A DNA stretch of 62,404 bases from DATCRE01 sp964235605 (GTDB taxonomy: Bacteria > Bacteroidota > Bacteroidia > Cytophagales > Cyclobacteriaceae). The translations under genes were made by a program, and so were the position numbers. This document shows positions 1 to 8,505 of the stretch, piece by piece. Each line of letters starts with the position of its first letter. Position 1 is the first letter of the stretch. The stretch is taken from the NCBI GenBank assembly GCA_964235605.1, contig CAXSCR010000021.1:1-62404 (forward strand), written 5' to 3'. The notes under the pieces were generated by a model. That model did no database searches, had not been told where the DNA came from, and saw only the letters and a program-made list of their open reading frames with translations.

Positions 1-23
1 GTAAGTCGTCGCCTTTTTTTATC

Positions 24-55
24 AAAGCCTCGTAGTAATACGAGGCTTTTTTTTT
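24..55 (+). terminator. Intrinsic terminator at window start
   Basis: An 11-bp perfect inverted repeat (AAAGCCTCGTA / TACGAGGCTTT, loop GTAA) runs straight into a run of T. It ends a plus-strand transcription unit lying to the left of the window and insulates hemE from it. Confidence 0.85.
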
Positions 56-112
56 ATGCCTTCTATTTTCTAAGTTCATTAGTAAACACTCCAATATTTC
101 TAAACTTTGCGC

Positions 113-1138
113 ATGCATTTACAAAATGATCTCCTGCTACGTGTTGCACGTAAAGAACAGACCAATCAAATACCAGTTTGGCTTATGCGCCAAGCAGGAA
201 GAATTTTACCAGAATACAGAAAGGTTCGTGAGGAAAATAAAGACTTTAAAACACTTGTTAAAACTCCGGAGCTTGCAACAGAAGTTACTATTCAGCCTGT
301 AGATATTCTCGGCGTAGATGCTGCCATAATTTTTTCTGACATTTTGGTTATTCCAGAAGCAATGGGTTTGAATTATCTGATGGAAGAAAATAAAGGCCCT
401 GTCTTCCCGAAAAGAATTTCTTCACCTTCCGATATTTCCTCGCTACATGTCGCCGAAACTGGTGAATTACAATATGTATTGGACGCTATAGCTTTAACTA
501 AAAAGGAATTGAATGGGCGGGTTCCCTTAATCGGGTTTGCTGGAGCACCATGGACAATCTTTTCCTATATGATAGAGGGTAAAGGAAGCAAGACGTTCAG
601 CGAAGCAAAAAAGGTTTTATATACACAACCCGCATTTGCGCATCAACTCCTTGAGATGATTACGCAGAGCACAATAAATTATCTGAAAGGACAAATTGCT
701 GCCGGTGCAGATCTTATACAAATATTCGATTCATGGGCTGGAATACTAACCCCAGAACAATATCAGGAATTCTCCTTAAAGTATATTTCCAAGATTTGTG
801 ATGCCATCACTGAAGTTCCAAAAACAGTTTTTGCAAAGGGTGCATTCTTTGCTCGTGCTGAAATCAATAAAATGAACTGTGATGTAGTTGGTCTAGATTG
901 GAATATGGGTATCGAGGAATCTAAAAAGCTTTTACCTAATAAGGTGCTTCAAGGAAACTTAGATCCTTGTGCTTTATACGGTTCAATCAATGATGTTAAG
1001 CGTGAAACTAAGAAGATGTTAGATACGTTCGGCTCGGCTCTTCTGATAGCTAATCTTGGTCATGGATTATATCCTGACATAGAGGTTGATAAAGTAAAAT
1101 GCTTTGTTGATACGGTGAAGGAATATCGCAGAGCTTAG
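113..1138 (+). CDS. hemE: Uroporphyrinogen decarboxylase
   Basis: HemE removes the four acetate carboxyls of uroporphyrinogen III to give coproporphyrinogen III, a cytosolic step of heme synthesis. The protein is about 341 residues, the normal family length. The N-terminal signature WLMRQAGRILPEYR (about residues 23-36) supplies the two substrate-binding arginines. The catalytic aspartate lies in FSDILVIPEAMG (about residue 76). GFAGAPWT and the C-terminal NLGHGLYPD motif are also present. I chose the ATG at 113 (MHLQNDLLLR). A TTG six bases upstream would add two residues, but it falls within a promoter-like TAAACTTTG, so the mRNA may be nearly leaderless. The gene stands alone between a terminator and the convergent accD. 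No other heme genes are adjacent. Confidence 0.96.
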   Translation: MHLQNDLLLRVARKEQTNQIPVWLMRQAGRILPEYRKVREENKDFKTLVKTPELATEVTIQPVDILGVDAAIIFSDILVIPEAMGLNYLMEENKGPVFPKRISSPSDISSLHVAETGELQYVLDAIALTKKELNGRVPLIGFAGAPWTIFSYMIEGKGSKTFSEAKKVLYTQPAFAHQLLEMITQSTINYLKGQIAAGADLIQIFDSWAGILTPEQYQEFSLKYISKICDAITEVPKTVFAKGAFFARAEINKMNCDVVGLDWNMGIEESKKLLPNKVLQGNLDPCALYGSINDVKRETKKMLDTFGSALLIANLGHGLYPDIEVDKVKCFVDTVKEYRRA

Positions 1139-1149
1139 TGAAATAATAG

Positions 1150-1992
1150 CTAGTTCTCGAGCATCTTAAAAAGTGTTGACAACCGGCTTTTTAAATTTCT
1201 ACGATCAACTATAAAATCAAGAAAACCGTGATCAAGTACAAACTCTGCACTTTGAAAGCCTTTTGGTAAATCTTTACCTATAGTTTCTCTGATAACGCGT
1301 GGGCCAGCAAAACCTATTAAAGCACCAGGTTCAGCAACATTAAAATCACCCAGCATGGCATAAGAAGCGGTGACGCCACCTGTTGTTGGATCGGTAAGTA
1401 ATGATATATAAGGTATTTTCAATTGATCAAGAAGTGCAATTTTGGCGGATGTCTTTGCCATTTGCATTAATGACAATCCTGCCTCCATCATACGGGCTCC
1501 GCCAGAACGTGAGATCATTAAAAAAGGCTTTTTAGTTTTTATGCTGTGATCAATAGCACGGGCAATTTTCTCACCTACCACAGAACCCATAGAGCCACCA
1601 ATAAAACTGAAATCCATACAGGCAATGACAATATCAATACCACTCATCTTTCCATAAGCGGTACGAACGGCATCTTTTAAATCAGTCTTCTCCTGTGATT
1701 CTTTTATGCGTTTAGGATATGCCTTTGTGTCTTTAAATTTTAATGGGTCAGCCGATTCCATATTGACATCTAGCTCTTTGAATTTGTTATCATCGAAGAG
1801 CACTTCGAAGTACTCTGCAGAGCCAATTCTTACATGAAAATCTTCTTCCGGAACAACATAAGAGTTATTCTTAAGCTCACGCGTATGAACTATTTTTCCA
1901 GCAGGAGATTTAAACCACAATCCATCAGGCACCTCGCGTTTAGCTTCGGTTGGCGTTAGAATTCCTTTGTCTGTTCTTTTAAACCAAGGCAT
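1150..1992 (-). CDS. accD: Acetyl-CoA carboxylase carboxyltransferase subunit beta
   Basis: The beta subunit of the carboxyltransferase half of acetyl-CoA carboxylase moves carboxyl from carboxybiotin to acetyl-CoA, making malonyl-CoA for fatty-acid synthesis. It is 280 residues. The crotonase-like core carries the oxyanion and CoA-site glycine motifs FIGGSMGSVVGEK, SRSGGARMMEA and TDPTTGGVTASYAM. The N-terminal region that forms a four-cysteine zinc ribbon in E. coli AccD aligns here as WFKSPAGK...YVVPEEDFHVRI, with no cysteine at any of the four places. From memory, flavobacterial AccD looks the same, so this is a lineage trait and not damage. The alpha subunit is not in the window. The gene lies 12 bp from the convergent end of hemE. 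Confidence 0.95.
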   Translation of the reverse strand: MPWFKRTDKGILTPTEAKREVPDGLWFKSPAGKIVHTRELKNNSYVVPEEDFHVRIGSAEYFEVLFDDNKFKELDVNMESADPLKFKDTKAYPKRIKESQEKTDLKDAVRTAYGKMSGIDIVIACMDFSFIGGSMGSVVGEKIARAIDHSIKTKKPFLMISRSGGARMMEAGLSLMQMAKTSAKIALLDQLKIPYISLLTDPTTGGVTASYAMLGDFNVAEPGALIGFAGPRVIRETIGKDLPKGFQSAEFVLDHGFLDFIVDRRNLKSRLSTLFKMLEN

Positions 1993-2060
1993 AGTGATGT
2001 GTTATATAGAAATAAATATGCCGGTATAGCAAAAAATACACCGGCATTATACGTCAATGC

Positions 2061-3131
2061 TTATGCTATATCAATTGTGTTGTCTAAATAAACGTCTTGA
2101 ACAGCATTTAAAATTTCAATTCCTTCTTTCAATGGACGTTGGAAAGCTTTACGACCAGAGATTAAGCCCATACCACCAGCACGTTTGTTTACAACCGCCG
2201 TTTTTACCGCATCCGCTAAATCGCTCGCGCCTTTTGATTCACCGCCTGAGTTAATCAAGCCTGCCCGTCCCATGTAGCAGTTGGCTACCTGATAACGGCA
2301 AAGATCAATTTGATGTTCAGATGTTAACTCAGTATATATTCTTTCATCTAATTTTCCGTAGCTGCTTCCACCCGTATTAAGGGCTTTGTAGCCACCGTTG
2401 TTTTCAGCAAGTTTTTGTTTGATGATATCAGCTTGGATAGTTACGCCAAGGTGATTTGCTTGCCCGGTTAAATCAGCAGAAACATGATAATCTTTCCCAC
2501 CTTGTTTGAATGCATCATTACGAATATAACACCATAAGATAGTGCTCATGCCTAATTCATGTGCTCTTTCAAATGCTTCAGCTACTTCCATGATCTGACG
2601 TGTTGAGTTATCAGAACCGAAATAAATAGTAGCACCAACAGCAACAGCACCAAGATTCCAAGCATCTTCTACAGACCCATACATAATTTGATCGGCTTTG
2701 TTCGGATAAGTAAGTAACTCGTTGTGGTTGATCTTTACAATAAAAGGAATTTTGTGTGCATACTTCCTTGACATAAATGCGAGGCCTCCAAAAGTTGTCG
2801 CTACCGCATTGCATCCGCCTTCAATAGCTAATTTTACAATGTTTTCAGGATCAAAATAAATAGGATTCTTTGCAAAGGATGCACCTGCACTGTGTTCAAT
2901 TCCCTGGTCAATAGGAAGGATAGAAAGATAACCAGTTCCACCAAGACGACCATGATCAAAGATGGTCTGCAGGCTACGTAATACCTGTGTACTGCGATTG
3001 CTCTGTGAGAAAATTCTGTCTACGAAGTCAGGTCCAGGTAAGTGGAGTTGTTCTTTTTTGATGGTTTTACTTTGGTGTTTGAGCAGGTTCTCTGCGTCTT
3101 TACCCAATAGTTCAATAATGTTCTGTGCCAT
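2061..3131 (-). CDS. fbaB: Class I fructose-bisphosphate aldolase (FbaB/DhnA type)
   Basis: This Schiff-base aldolase interconverts fructose 1,6-bisphosphate with glyceraldehyde 3-phosphate and dihydroxyacetone phosphate in glycolysis and gluconeogenesis. At 356 residues it matches the DhnA-type bacterial/archaeal family, not the classical animal class I enzyme. Recognisable parts are LPIDQGIEHSAGASF near residue 75, the strand motif PFIVKINHNELL with a lysine, VGATIYFGS, and the C-terminal phosphate-binding GGMGLISGRKAFQRP. The exact Schiff-base lysine was not assigned. It is followed 68 bp downstream by accD on the same strand, so the two may be co-transcribed. No other glycolytic gene is nearby. 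Confidence 0.92.
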   Translation of the reverse strand: MAQNIIELLGKDAENLLKHQSKTIKKEQLHLPGPDFVDRIFSQSNRSTQVLRSLQTIFDHGRLGGTGYLSILPIDQGIEHSAGASFAKNPIYFDPENIVKLAIEGGCNAVATTFGGLAFMSRKYAHKIPFIVKINHNELLTYPNKADQIMYGSVEDAWNLGAVAVGATIYFGSDNSTRQIMEVAEAFERAHELGMSTILWCYIRNDAFKQGGKDYHVSADLTGQANHLGVTIQADIIKQKLAENNGGYKALNTGGSSYGKLDERIYTELTSEHQIDLCRYQVANCYMGRAGLINSGGESKGASDLADAVKTAVVNKRAGGMGLISGRKAFQRPLKEGIEILNAVQDVYLDNTIDIA

Positions 3132-3260
3132 TAGTTTGTTTTTAGGGACCGCAAAGTTATTAATAATTTAAAAGTATGCTAATAAGCAAAATTTTCATTT
3201 GTCTTTGCAATCGAATTCGAAATAATAAACTGTTAAAAACTATATGGTAAATGAAACGAA

Positions 3261-3288
3261 AAAAGCCATCCTCTTCAGGATGGCTTTT
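3261..3288 (-). terminator. Terminator downstream of rplS
   Basis: A 12-bp perfect stem AAAAGCCATCCT / AGGATGGCTTTT with loop CTTC lies just past the rplS stop codon. Its A-rich and T-rich flanks let it work in either direction; here it most likely ends the rpsP-rplS cluster transcript. Confidence 0.85.
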
Positions 3289-3306
3289 GTAATTATGTTA
3301 TTAAAA

Positions 3307-3660
3307 CTAGATTCTTTCTTTGATACGAGCAGCCTTACCTTGTCTGCCTTTCATATAGTAAAGTTTTGCTTTACGTACTTTACCAAATTTAGTCACTTCG
3401 ATTTTGTCGATGCTAGGTGATACAAGTGGGAAGATACGCTCAACACCAACGCCGTTAGATATTTTTCTAACTGTGAAAGTTTCACCATTAGTGCCTGGGC
3501 CCCTACGTTGAATTACAACACCTTGAAATTGTTGTACACGTTCTTTGTTACCTTCTTTTATTTTTACGTGAACATTCACGGTATCGCCTGCTTTAAAGCT
3601 GGGTATGGATTCGCGGACTTTCGCAAACTCCTGCTCTACTAGTTTAATGAAATCAACCAT
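3307..3660 (-). CDS. rplS: 50S ribosomal protein L19
   Basis: L19 sits at the 30S-50S interface of the ribosome. The translated product begins MVDFIKLVEQEF and contains GDTVNVHVKIKEGNKERVQQFQG and the C-terminal KVRKAKLYYMKGRQGKAARIKE, both typical of the family. The start at 3660 gives 117 residues, close to the usual 115. An in-frame ATG at 3690 is rejected because it overlaps the TATATTTG promoter box, so it would lie at or before the transcription start. The gene is the last of the conserved order rpsP-rimM-trmD-rplS, but it has its own promoter in the 101-bp gap after trmD. Confidence 0.96.
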   Translation of the reverse strand: MVDFIKLVEQEFAKVRESIPSFKAGDTVNVHVKIKEGNKERVQQFQGVVIQRRGPGTNGETFTVRKISNGVGVERIFPLVSPSIDKIEVTKFGKVRKAKLYYMKGRQGKAARIKERI

Positions 3661-3687
3661 CGCGCCTTTATTTTTTAAAATGGAGTG

Positions 3688-3718
3688 CAAATATAGAAAA
3701 ACTGTTATCAGTTGGCAA
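3688..3718 (-). promoter_or_regulatory. Bacteroidota-type promoter for rplS
   Basis: On the minus strand TTG (3718-3716) is followed after 20 bp by TATATTTG (3695-3688), matching the TTG-N19-TAnnTTTG consensus of Bacteroidota sigma-ABfr promoters. Transcription should start near 3681, leaving a leader of about 20 nt before the ATG at 3660. Confidence 0.8.
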
Positions 3719-3761
3719 TGAATGAGACAAAATACTATAGAATGTTTATAGATCTTCTATT

Positions 3762-4442
3762 TTAGTGGTCTTTTGATAGGTCTGGCCTACGTTCTTGGGT
3801 TCTTTCCAGCGATTTTTCCATCCGCCATTGCTCAATTTTAGCTTCGTGACCTGAAAGAAGAACACCAGGAACCTTCCATCCAAGATATTCTGCGGGCCGG
3901 GTGTAGACCGGTGGCGCAATTAAATTATCCTGAAAAGAGTCACTTAAAGCCGACGTTTCATCTGATAGCACGCCTGGAATAAGACGAACAACAGCGTCTG
4001 CCACGACAGCGGCTGCTAGCTCTCCGCCTGATAGTACGTAGTCTCCAATACTTATTTCTTTGGTGATGAGATGTTCTCGTACTCGTTCGTCTACTCCTTT
4101 ATAATGACCGCATAATAAAATGAGCTTTGTTTTAAGACTTAGGTTATTCGCGAGCGATTGGGTTAGCAGTTCTCCATCTGGGCTCATATAAATGACCTCA
4201 TCATATGCTCTTTTAGACTTTAGATCGGTTATACACCGGTCAACAGGCTCTATCATTAACACCATTCCCGCGCCACCGCCGTAAGCATAATCGTCTACCG
4301 ATCTGTGTTTGTCAAGAGAGTAAGTTCGTAAATCAATAATATTAACCGTTACGATTCCTTTTGTCTGGGCTCTCTTTAATATGGAGTCAGAAAATGGACT
4401 TTCGATTAATTTAGGAAGGCAGGTAATGATGTCAATACGCAT
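3762..4442 (-). CDS. trmD: tRNA (guanine-N1)-methyltransferase
   Basis: TrmD makes m1G37 next to the anticodon in tRNAs reading CNN and related codons, which prevents +1 frameshifting. The 226-residue protein has the trefoil-knot (SPOUT) SAM site: MSPDGELLTQ, LILLCGHYKGVDERV and the following EISIGDYVLSGGELAA. The N-terminus MRIDIITCLPKLIESPF and the C-terminal helix GHEAKIEQWR are typical. The stop codon region is 2 bp from the upstream rimM end, so the two are translated from one message. TrmD is essential in most bacteria studied. Confidence 0.96.
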   Translation of the reverse strand: MRIDIITCLPKLIESPFSDSILKRAQTKGIVTVNIIDLRTYSLDKHRSVDDYAYGGGAGMVLMIEPVDRCITDLKSKRAYDEVIYMSPDGELLTQSLANNLSLKTKLILLCGHYKGVDERVREHLITKEISIGDYVLSGGELAAAVVADAVVRLIPGVLSDETSALSDSFQDNLIAPPVYTRPAEYLGWKVPGVLLSGHEAKIEQWRMEKSLERTQERRPDLSKDH

Positions 4443-4444
4443 AA

Positions 4445-4963
4445 TTAGATATCCAAAAATCCATCCGGAAGGTTAACACTGATTTTCTTCTTGGTTTTGT
4501 TAATGCTGGTAATTAGTGGACTATCAATGGGAATCAATATTTCTTTGCCATTGTTATCTACACCAACTAACCGGTTAGCACCTGTTTGAACAATATCAGT
4601 TACAAGACCCAGAGATCCATGGGTCTCATCCCATACTTCAAAACCAATAATCTCATCGTTATAAAATTCTCCTCGACCGGATTTTGGTCTAGAGGATTTA
4701 GGAAGATACATGTGGCGCTTTGAAATTTCTGTGGCCGCCTCCGGTGTGTTGATGTCCTCAAACTTCACAAAAGCCTTTTCCCCTCTAACCGATATTGATT
4801 CTATAAAAAAAGGAACAAGTCGGTTATCTTTTCCGACAAGAAATACAGATTGAAGGGACGAAAAATCAACTGGCGCATCTTCATCCAAAGAGACCGTAAC
4901 CTCACCCTTTAGTCCATGCGATTTCATAACAAGGCCTATTTTATAATGGGAATCAATATTCAT
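4445..4963 (-). CDS. rimM: Ribosome maturation factor RimM
   Basis: RimM binds ribosomal protein S19 and helps mature the 30S head domain. I take the ATG at 4963 (MNIDSHYKIGLVMKSHGLKGEV), giving 172 residues, the usual family length. The longer frame from 5026 would begin inside the rpsP terminator hairpin and has no family match. The N-terminal RimM barrel (KIGLVMKSHGLKGE) and the C-terminal PRC-type barrel (FEVWDETHGSLGLVTDIVQTGANRLV ... ILIPID) are both recognisable. The gene sits between rpsP and trmD as in most bacteria, but a strong hairpin-plus-T-run separates it from rpsP. Confidence 0.93.
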   Translation of the reverse strand: MNIDSHYKIGLVMKSHGLKGEVTVSLDEDAPVDFSSLQSVFLVGKDNRLVPFFIESISVRGEKAFVKFEDINTPEAATEISKRHMYLPKSSRPKSGRGEFYNDEIIGFEVWDETHGSLGLVTDIVQTGANRLVGVDNNGKEILIPIDSPLITSINKTKKKISVNLPDGFLDI

Positions 4964-4990
4964 TAGCGTATTAGATTTACAAAATGTGCT

Positions 4991-5025
4991 AAAATAAAAA
5001 TGCCAATGCGGACTCCGCATTGGCA
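4991..5025 (-). terminator. Terminator/attenuator between rpsP and rimM
   Basis: An 11-bp stem TGCCAATGCGG / CCGCATTGGCA with loop ACT lies 21 bp past the rpsP stop and is followed on the minus strand by TTTTTATTTT. It should end most rpsP transcripts, so that only read-through or a weak internal promoter feeds rimM-trmD. Confidence 0.85.
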
Positions 5026-5046
5026 TTATGAAAAATCATAATTTGA

Positions 5047-5568
5047 TTAACCTTCAGTAGCTTCGCCTTCGGTAGCAGGTTCAGCAACTGGAGCAGGAGC
5101 TTCAGCAGCAACTTGTGCTTTTTTGCGAATGGCTTCAGTACGTGCCTCCTTAACTTTTACTTCCGCTTCTTTTCTAGCGCGGGCAGCATCAGTCTTAGAT
5201 TTAGCAAGCGTATCTTTTTTAGCTACATTCTTAGCCTCCTTAGCTTGTATCCACTCAGAAACTTTGCCATCGGCTTGTTCTTGAGTAAGGGCGCCTTTAA
5301 TAACACCAATTTGAAGATGTTTTTTTAACATAATACCTCTGAAAGAAAGCATAGCCTTAACCGTGTCGGTAGGTTGTGCTCCATTCATTAGCCATTGAAA
5401 TGCTTTTTCATCATTCAATTCAGTGGTTGCAGGAACAGTTAACGGATTGTATGTTCCGATTTTTTCAATAAAGCGACCATCACGTGGTGCTCTGGCGTCA
5501 GCTACGACTACATCGTACATCGCCAATTTTTTGCGGCCTCTGCGGGCCAATCTGATTTTAACAGCCAT
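5047..5568 (-). CDS. rpsP: 30S ribosomal protein S16 with C-terminal extension
   Basis: S16 is an early-binding 30S protein. Residues 1-80 give the family fold: MAVKIRLARRGRKK, a DARAPRDGRFIEKIGTYNP loop and AQPTDTVKAMLS. The protein is 173 residues, roughly twice the usual 80-90. The extra part (about 110-173) is rich in Ala, Lys and Glu, looks helical, and ends in a low-complexity AEAPAPVAEPATEGEATEG tail. Such tails on S16 are familiar in Bacteroidota; their role is not known to me. The gene is first in rpsP-rimM-trmD and has its own strong promoter. Confidence 0.96.
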   Translation of the reverse strand: MAVKIRLARRGRKKLAMYDVVVADARAPRDGRFIEKIGTYNPLTVPATTELNDEKAFQWLMNGAQPTDTVKAMLSFRGIMLKKHLQIGVIKGALTQEQADGKVSEWIQAKEAKNVAKKDTLAKSKTDAARARKEAEVKVKEARTEAIRKKAQVAAEAPAPVAEPATEGEATEG

Positions 5569-5611
5569 TTGTGTTTTTGTTTATAGGAGCTCGTCCATTT
5601 TTTAAAGTCCG

Positions 5612-5641
5612 CAAAGATAAGATAATTTTATGAGGTAGCAA
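5612..5641 (-). promoter_or_regulatory. Bacteroidota-type promoter for rpsP
   Basis: Minus-strand TTG (5641-5639), 19 bp spacer, TATCTTTG (5619-5612): a full match to the sigma-ABfr consensus. The predicted start near 5605 leaves a leader of about 37 nt before the rpsP ATG at 5568. Confidence 0.85.
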
Positions 5642-5731
5642 TCTATATCCCTTAAAGAAACCCTAACAGATTGACTTTTAATAATATTTGTATAAGCGAG
5701 TATCCAATTTTTTAATATAAAACGCGTTTTT

Positions 5732-5739
5732 TACATTTG
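5732..5739 (+). promoter_or_regulatory. -7 box upstream of odhA
   Basis: TACATTTG matches TAnnTTTG and ends 19 bp before the odhA ATG, so the 5' leader would be only about a dozen bases. No TTG was found at the right distance upstream, so the -33 element is weak or absent. Confidence 0.55.
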
Positions 5740-5758
5740 TTTCGCTTTCAATTATACC

Positions 5759-8485
5759 ATGGATAAATATTCATATATCTCTAATGCAGACGTTGGCTAC
5801 ATTGACCAACTCTATCAAAGTTATAAAAATGATCCTGCCTCGGTTGAGATAACCTGGCAGAAATTTTTTGAAGGATATGACTTCTCTGCACAATCAGGAG
5901 GAACGAACGGAAACACATCAACAGGTGATAACAGTTTGTCTCTAAAAGAAACGCAGGTTAGAAATTTGATTTTTACATACCGTTCATTCGGTCATTTAAA
6001 ATCCGAAACCAATCCGGTTAGACCCAGAAGAAATCACAATGTGAACTTTGATCACAAAAGTGTAGGACTAACTGATGCTGATCTCGATACGGAGTTTGAT
6101 GTTGCAGCAGAAATTGGAATGCCGCGTACCACGCTGCGCAAAATTATAGAAAGACTAAAGGCTGTCTATCTCGGCACCATTGGTTTTGAATATAACTTTA
6201 TTAGAGATGATGAAGTTAGACAATGGTTCTTTCAAAAATGTGAGAAGGAATACGTTGCTTACAATCCAAACCAAGAGGAAAAGAAACGAATTCTAACTAA
6301 GCTAAATGAAGCTGCCGTATTTGAAAACTTTCTTCATACTAAATTCCTCGGACAAAAACGATTTTCACTCGAAGGTGGTGAAAATACCATTCCGGCATTA
6401 AAGACTATTATAGATAAATCTGCAAGTCTTGATGTAAAAGAAGTTGTTATTGGTATGGCGCATCGGGGTCGCCTTAATGTGCTGACTAACATTCTTGGAA
6501 AAACATACGAACAAATTTTTACGGAGTTTGAAGGTAACGTTAGTCCAGATTTAACAATGGGGGATGGTGATGTAAAATATCATCTTGGATACGCCAGCCA
6601 CATCAATACACCTTCAGGAAAAAAAATATACGTTAAACTGACACCTAACCCTTCACATCTTGAAGCGGTAGATCCTTTAGTAATTGGCTACACACGGGGT
6701 CAGATTGACGATGAATATAATGGAGATCTACGCAAAGCCATGGCCATTCTTATTCATGGTGATGCGGCTGTTGCCGGCCAAGGTCTTGTTTACGAAGTCG
6801 TTCAAATGTCTGGCTTACCAGGATATACAACAGGAGGAACAATTCATTTTGTCATCAATAACCAAGTAGGATTTACCACGGATTATGATGACGCAAGAAC
6901 AAGTATTTATTGTACAGACATTGCCAAGATAGTTGATGCACCCGTACTTCACGTGAACGGTGACGATGCAGAAGCAGTAACTTTCTGCGCTAACCTTGCT
7001 GTTGAATACCGCCAAAAGTTTGGTAAAGATATATTCATTGATATGTTGTGCTATCGTAGACACGGACACAATGAAAGTGATGAACCAAAATTCACACAAC
7101 CTAAGCTGTATAATATTATTGCTAAGCACCCTAATCCACGGGAGATCTATGTTAAGAAGCTTGTTGAACGTGGTGATGTTGATGCTGCACTAGCAGATGA
7201 AATGGATAAGAGCTTCCGCAATGAACTTCAAGATCGATTAAATGAAGTGAAGCAAAAACCACTTCCTTATAAGCCACAAAAGGTAGAAGAAGAATGGGAG
7301 CAAATGCACTTTGCGAAAGCTGAAGATTTTGATAAGTCGCCAGACACTAGTATTAAAGAAACTGTTGTTGAAAAAATTGGAAAGGCATTAACAACTATAC
7401 CTGAAGGGTTCAAGCCGCTTAAACAAATTGAAAAATTATTAAAAGATAGAACCACAGCATTTTTTGAAAGTAAAATGTTGGGATGGGCAGAGGCAGAACT
7501 GCTAGCGTATGGTTCATTAATGATAGATAAGACTCCTGTTCGTATGTCAGGTCAGGATGTAAAGCGTGGTACTTTTTCGCATAGACATGCTTACTTCTTT
7601 GATGCCAATACCAATGAGCCTTATTGTGGTTTGTTGAACATTGAAAAAGATCAAGCTAAATTCCATATCTATAATTCTTTGCTTTCAGAATTTGGCGTTT
7701 TAGGTTTTGAGTATGGATACTCCATGTCATCGCCCCGCGCGCTGGTTTTATGGGAAGCTCAGTTTGGTGATTTTGTAAATGGCGCTCAGGTAATAATAGA
7801 TCAGTTTCTTTCTAGTGCCGAATCAAAATGGCAAAGAATGAACGGTTTGGTTATGCTATTGCCACATGGCTATGAAGGTCAGGGGCCAGAGCATTCAAGC
7901 GCTAAGCCTGAAAGATTTTTACAGCTTGCTGCAGAGAATAATATTGTAGTTGCTTATCCTACTACGCCAGCTAACTTCTTTCACATGCTTAGGCGCCAGA
8001 TAATTTGGGGATTCAGAAAGCCATGTATTGTGTTTTCACCTAAATCATTGTTAAGACATCCTGCAGTAATATCTCCTGTGAAAGAATTTACGTCAGGTTC
8101 TTTTGTAGAAGTTATAGATGATCAATCAGTAACTCCTAAAGAAGTGAAGCGCGTGGTATTCTGTACGGGTAAAATTTATTACGATCTACTAGAGGCACAG
8201 CAAAAGCGGAAGGTAAAAGATACTGCGATTGTTCGCATTGAGCAGCTTCATCCTTTCCCGGAAAAACAAGTAAAAGCAATAATCAAGAAATACAAAGATG
8301 CCAAACTGGTATGGGTACAAGAAGAACCAATGAACATGGGCTTCTGGTCATACGTATTACGCATGATGCCTAAAGCTGGTCTTGATTTGGTATCTCGTAA
8401 AGCAAGTGCTTCACCTGCTACAGGCTATTCTAAAGTTCATAAAGCTGAGCAAGAAAAAATTGTTAATCAGGCATTTGAGATTTAA
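5759..8485 (+). CDS. odhA: 2-oxoglutarate dehydrogenase E1 component
   Basis: This thiamine-diphosphate enzyme decarboxylates 2-oxoglutarate and passes the succinyl group to the lipoyl arm of E2 in the TCA cycle. At 908 residues it has the full E1o layout. The N-terminal E2-binding segment is YIDQLYQSYKNDPASVEITWQKFF. Next come AHRGRLNV (about residue 235), NPSHLEAVDPLV, the ThDP/Mg motif GDAAVAGQG (about 334) followed by NNQVGFTT (about 366), and the C-terminal half with HGYEGQGPEHSS. The gene is first of the plus-strand unit odhA-sucB-(lipoprotein)-lpd; sucB starts 20 bp downstream. A TACATTTG box lies just upstream of the ATG. Confidence 0.97.
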   Translation: MDKYSYISNADVGYIDQLYQSYKNDPASVEITWQKFFEGYDFSAQSGGTNGNTSTGDNSLSLKETQVRNLIFTYRSFGHLKSETNPVRPRRNHNVNFDHKSVGLTDADLDTEFDVAAEIGMPRTTLRKIIERLKAVYLGTIGFEYNFIRDDEVRQWFFQKCEKEYVAYNPNQEEKKRILTKLNEAAVFENFLHTKFLGQKRFSLEGGENTIPALKTIIDKSASLDVKEVVIGMAHRGRLNVLTNILGKTYEQIFTEFEGNVSPDLTMGDGDVKYHLGYASHINTPSGKKIYVKLTPNPSHLEAVDPLVIGYTRGQIDDEYNGDLRKAMAILIHGDAAVAGQGLVYEVVQMSGLPGYTTGGTIHFVINNQVGFTTDYDDARTSIYCTDIAKIVDAPVLHVNGDDAEAVTFCANLAVEYRQKFGKDIFIDMLCYRRHGHNESDEPKFTQPKLYNIIAKHPNPREIYVKKLVERGDVDAALADEMDKSFRNELQDRLNEVKQKPLPYKPQKVEEEWEQMHFAKAEDFDKSPDTSIKETVVEKIGKALTTIPEGFKPLKQIEKLLKDRTTAFFESKMLGWAEAELLAYGSLMIDKTPVRMSGQDVKRGTFSHRHAYFFDANTNEPYCGLLNIEKDQAKFHIYNSLLSEFGVLGFEYGYSMSSPRALVLWEAQFGDFVNGAQVIIDQFLSSAESKWQRMNGLVMLLPHGYEGQGPEHSSAKPERFLQLAAENNIVVAYPTTPANFFHMLRRQIIWGFRKPCIVFSPKSLLRHPAVISPVKEFTSGSFVEVIDDQSVTPKEVKRVVFCTGKIYYDLLEAQQKRKVKDTAIVRIEQLHPFPEKQVKAIIKKYKDAKLVWVQEEPMNMGFWSYVLRMMPKAGLDLVSRKASASPATGYSKVHKAEQEKIVNQAFEI

Positions 8486-8505
8486 TTATTTAAACAAAAT
8501 ATTCA

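Noticed and set aside
4964..5026. Longer N-terminus of RimM
   Set aside because: The extra codons would begin within the rpsP terminator hairpin, and the usual family start is at 4963.
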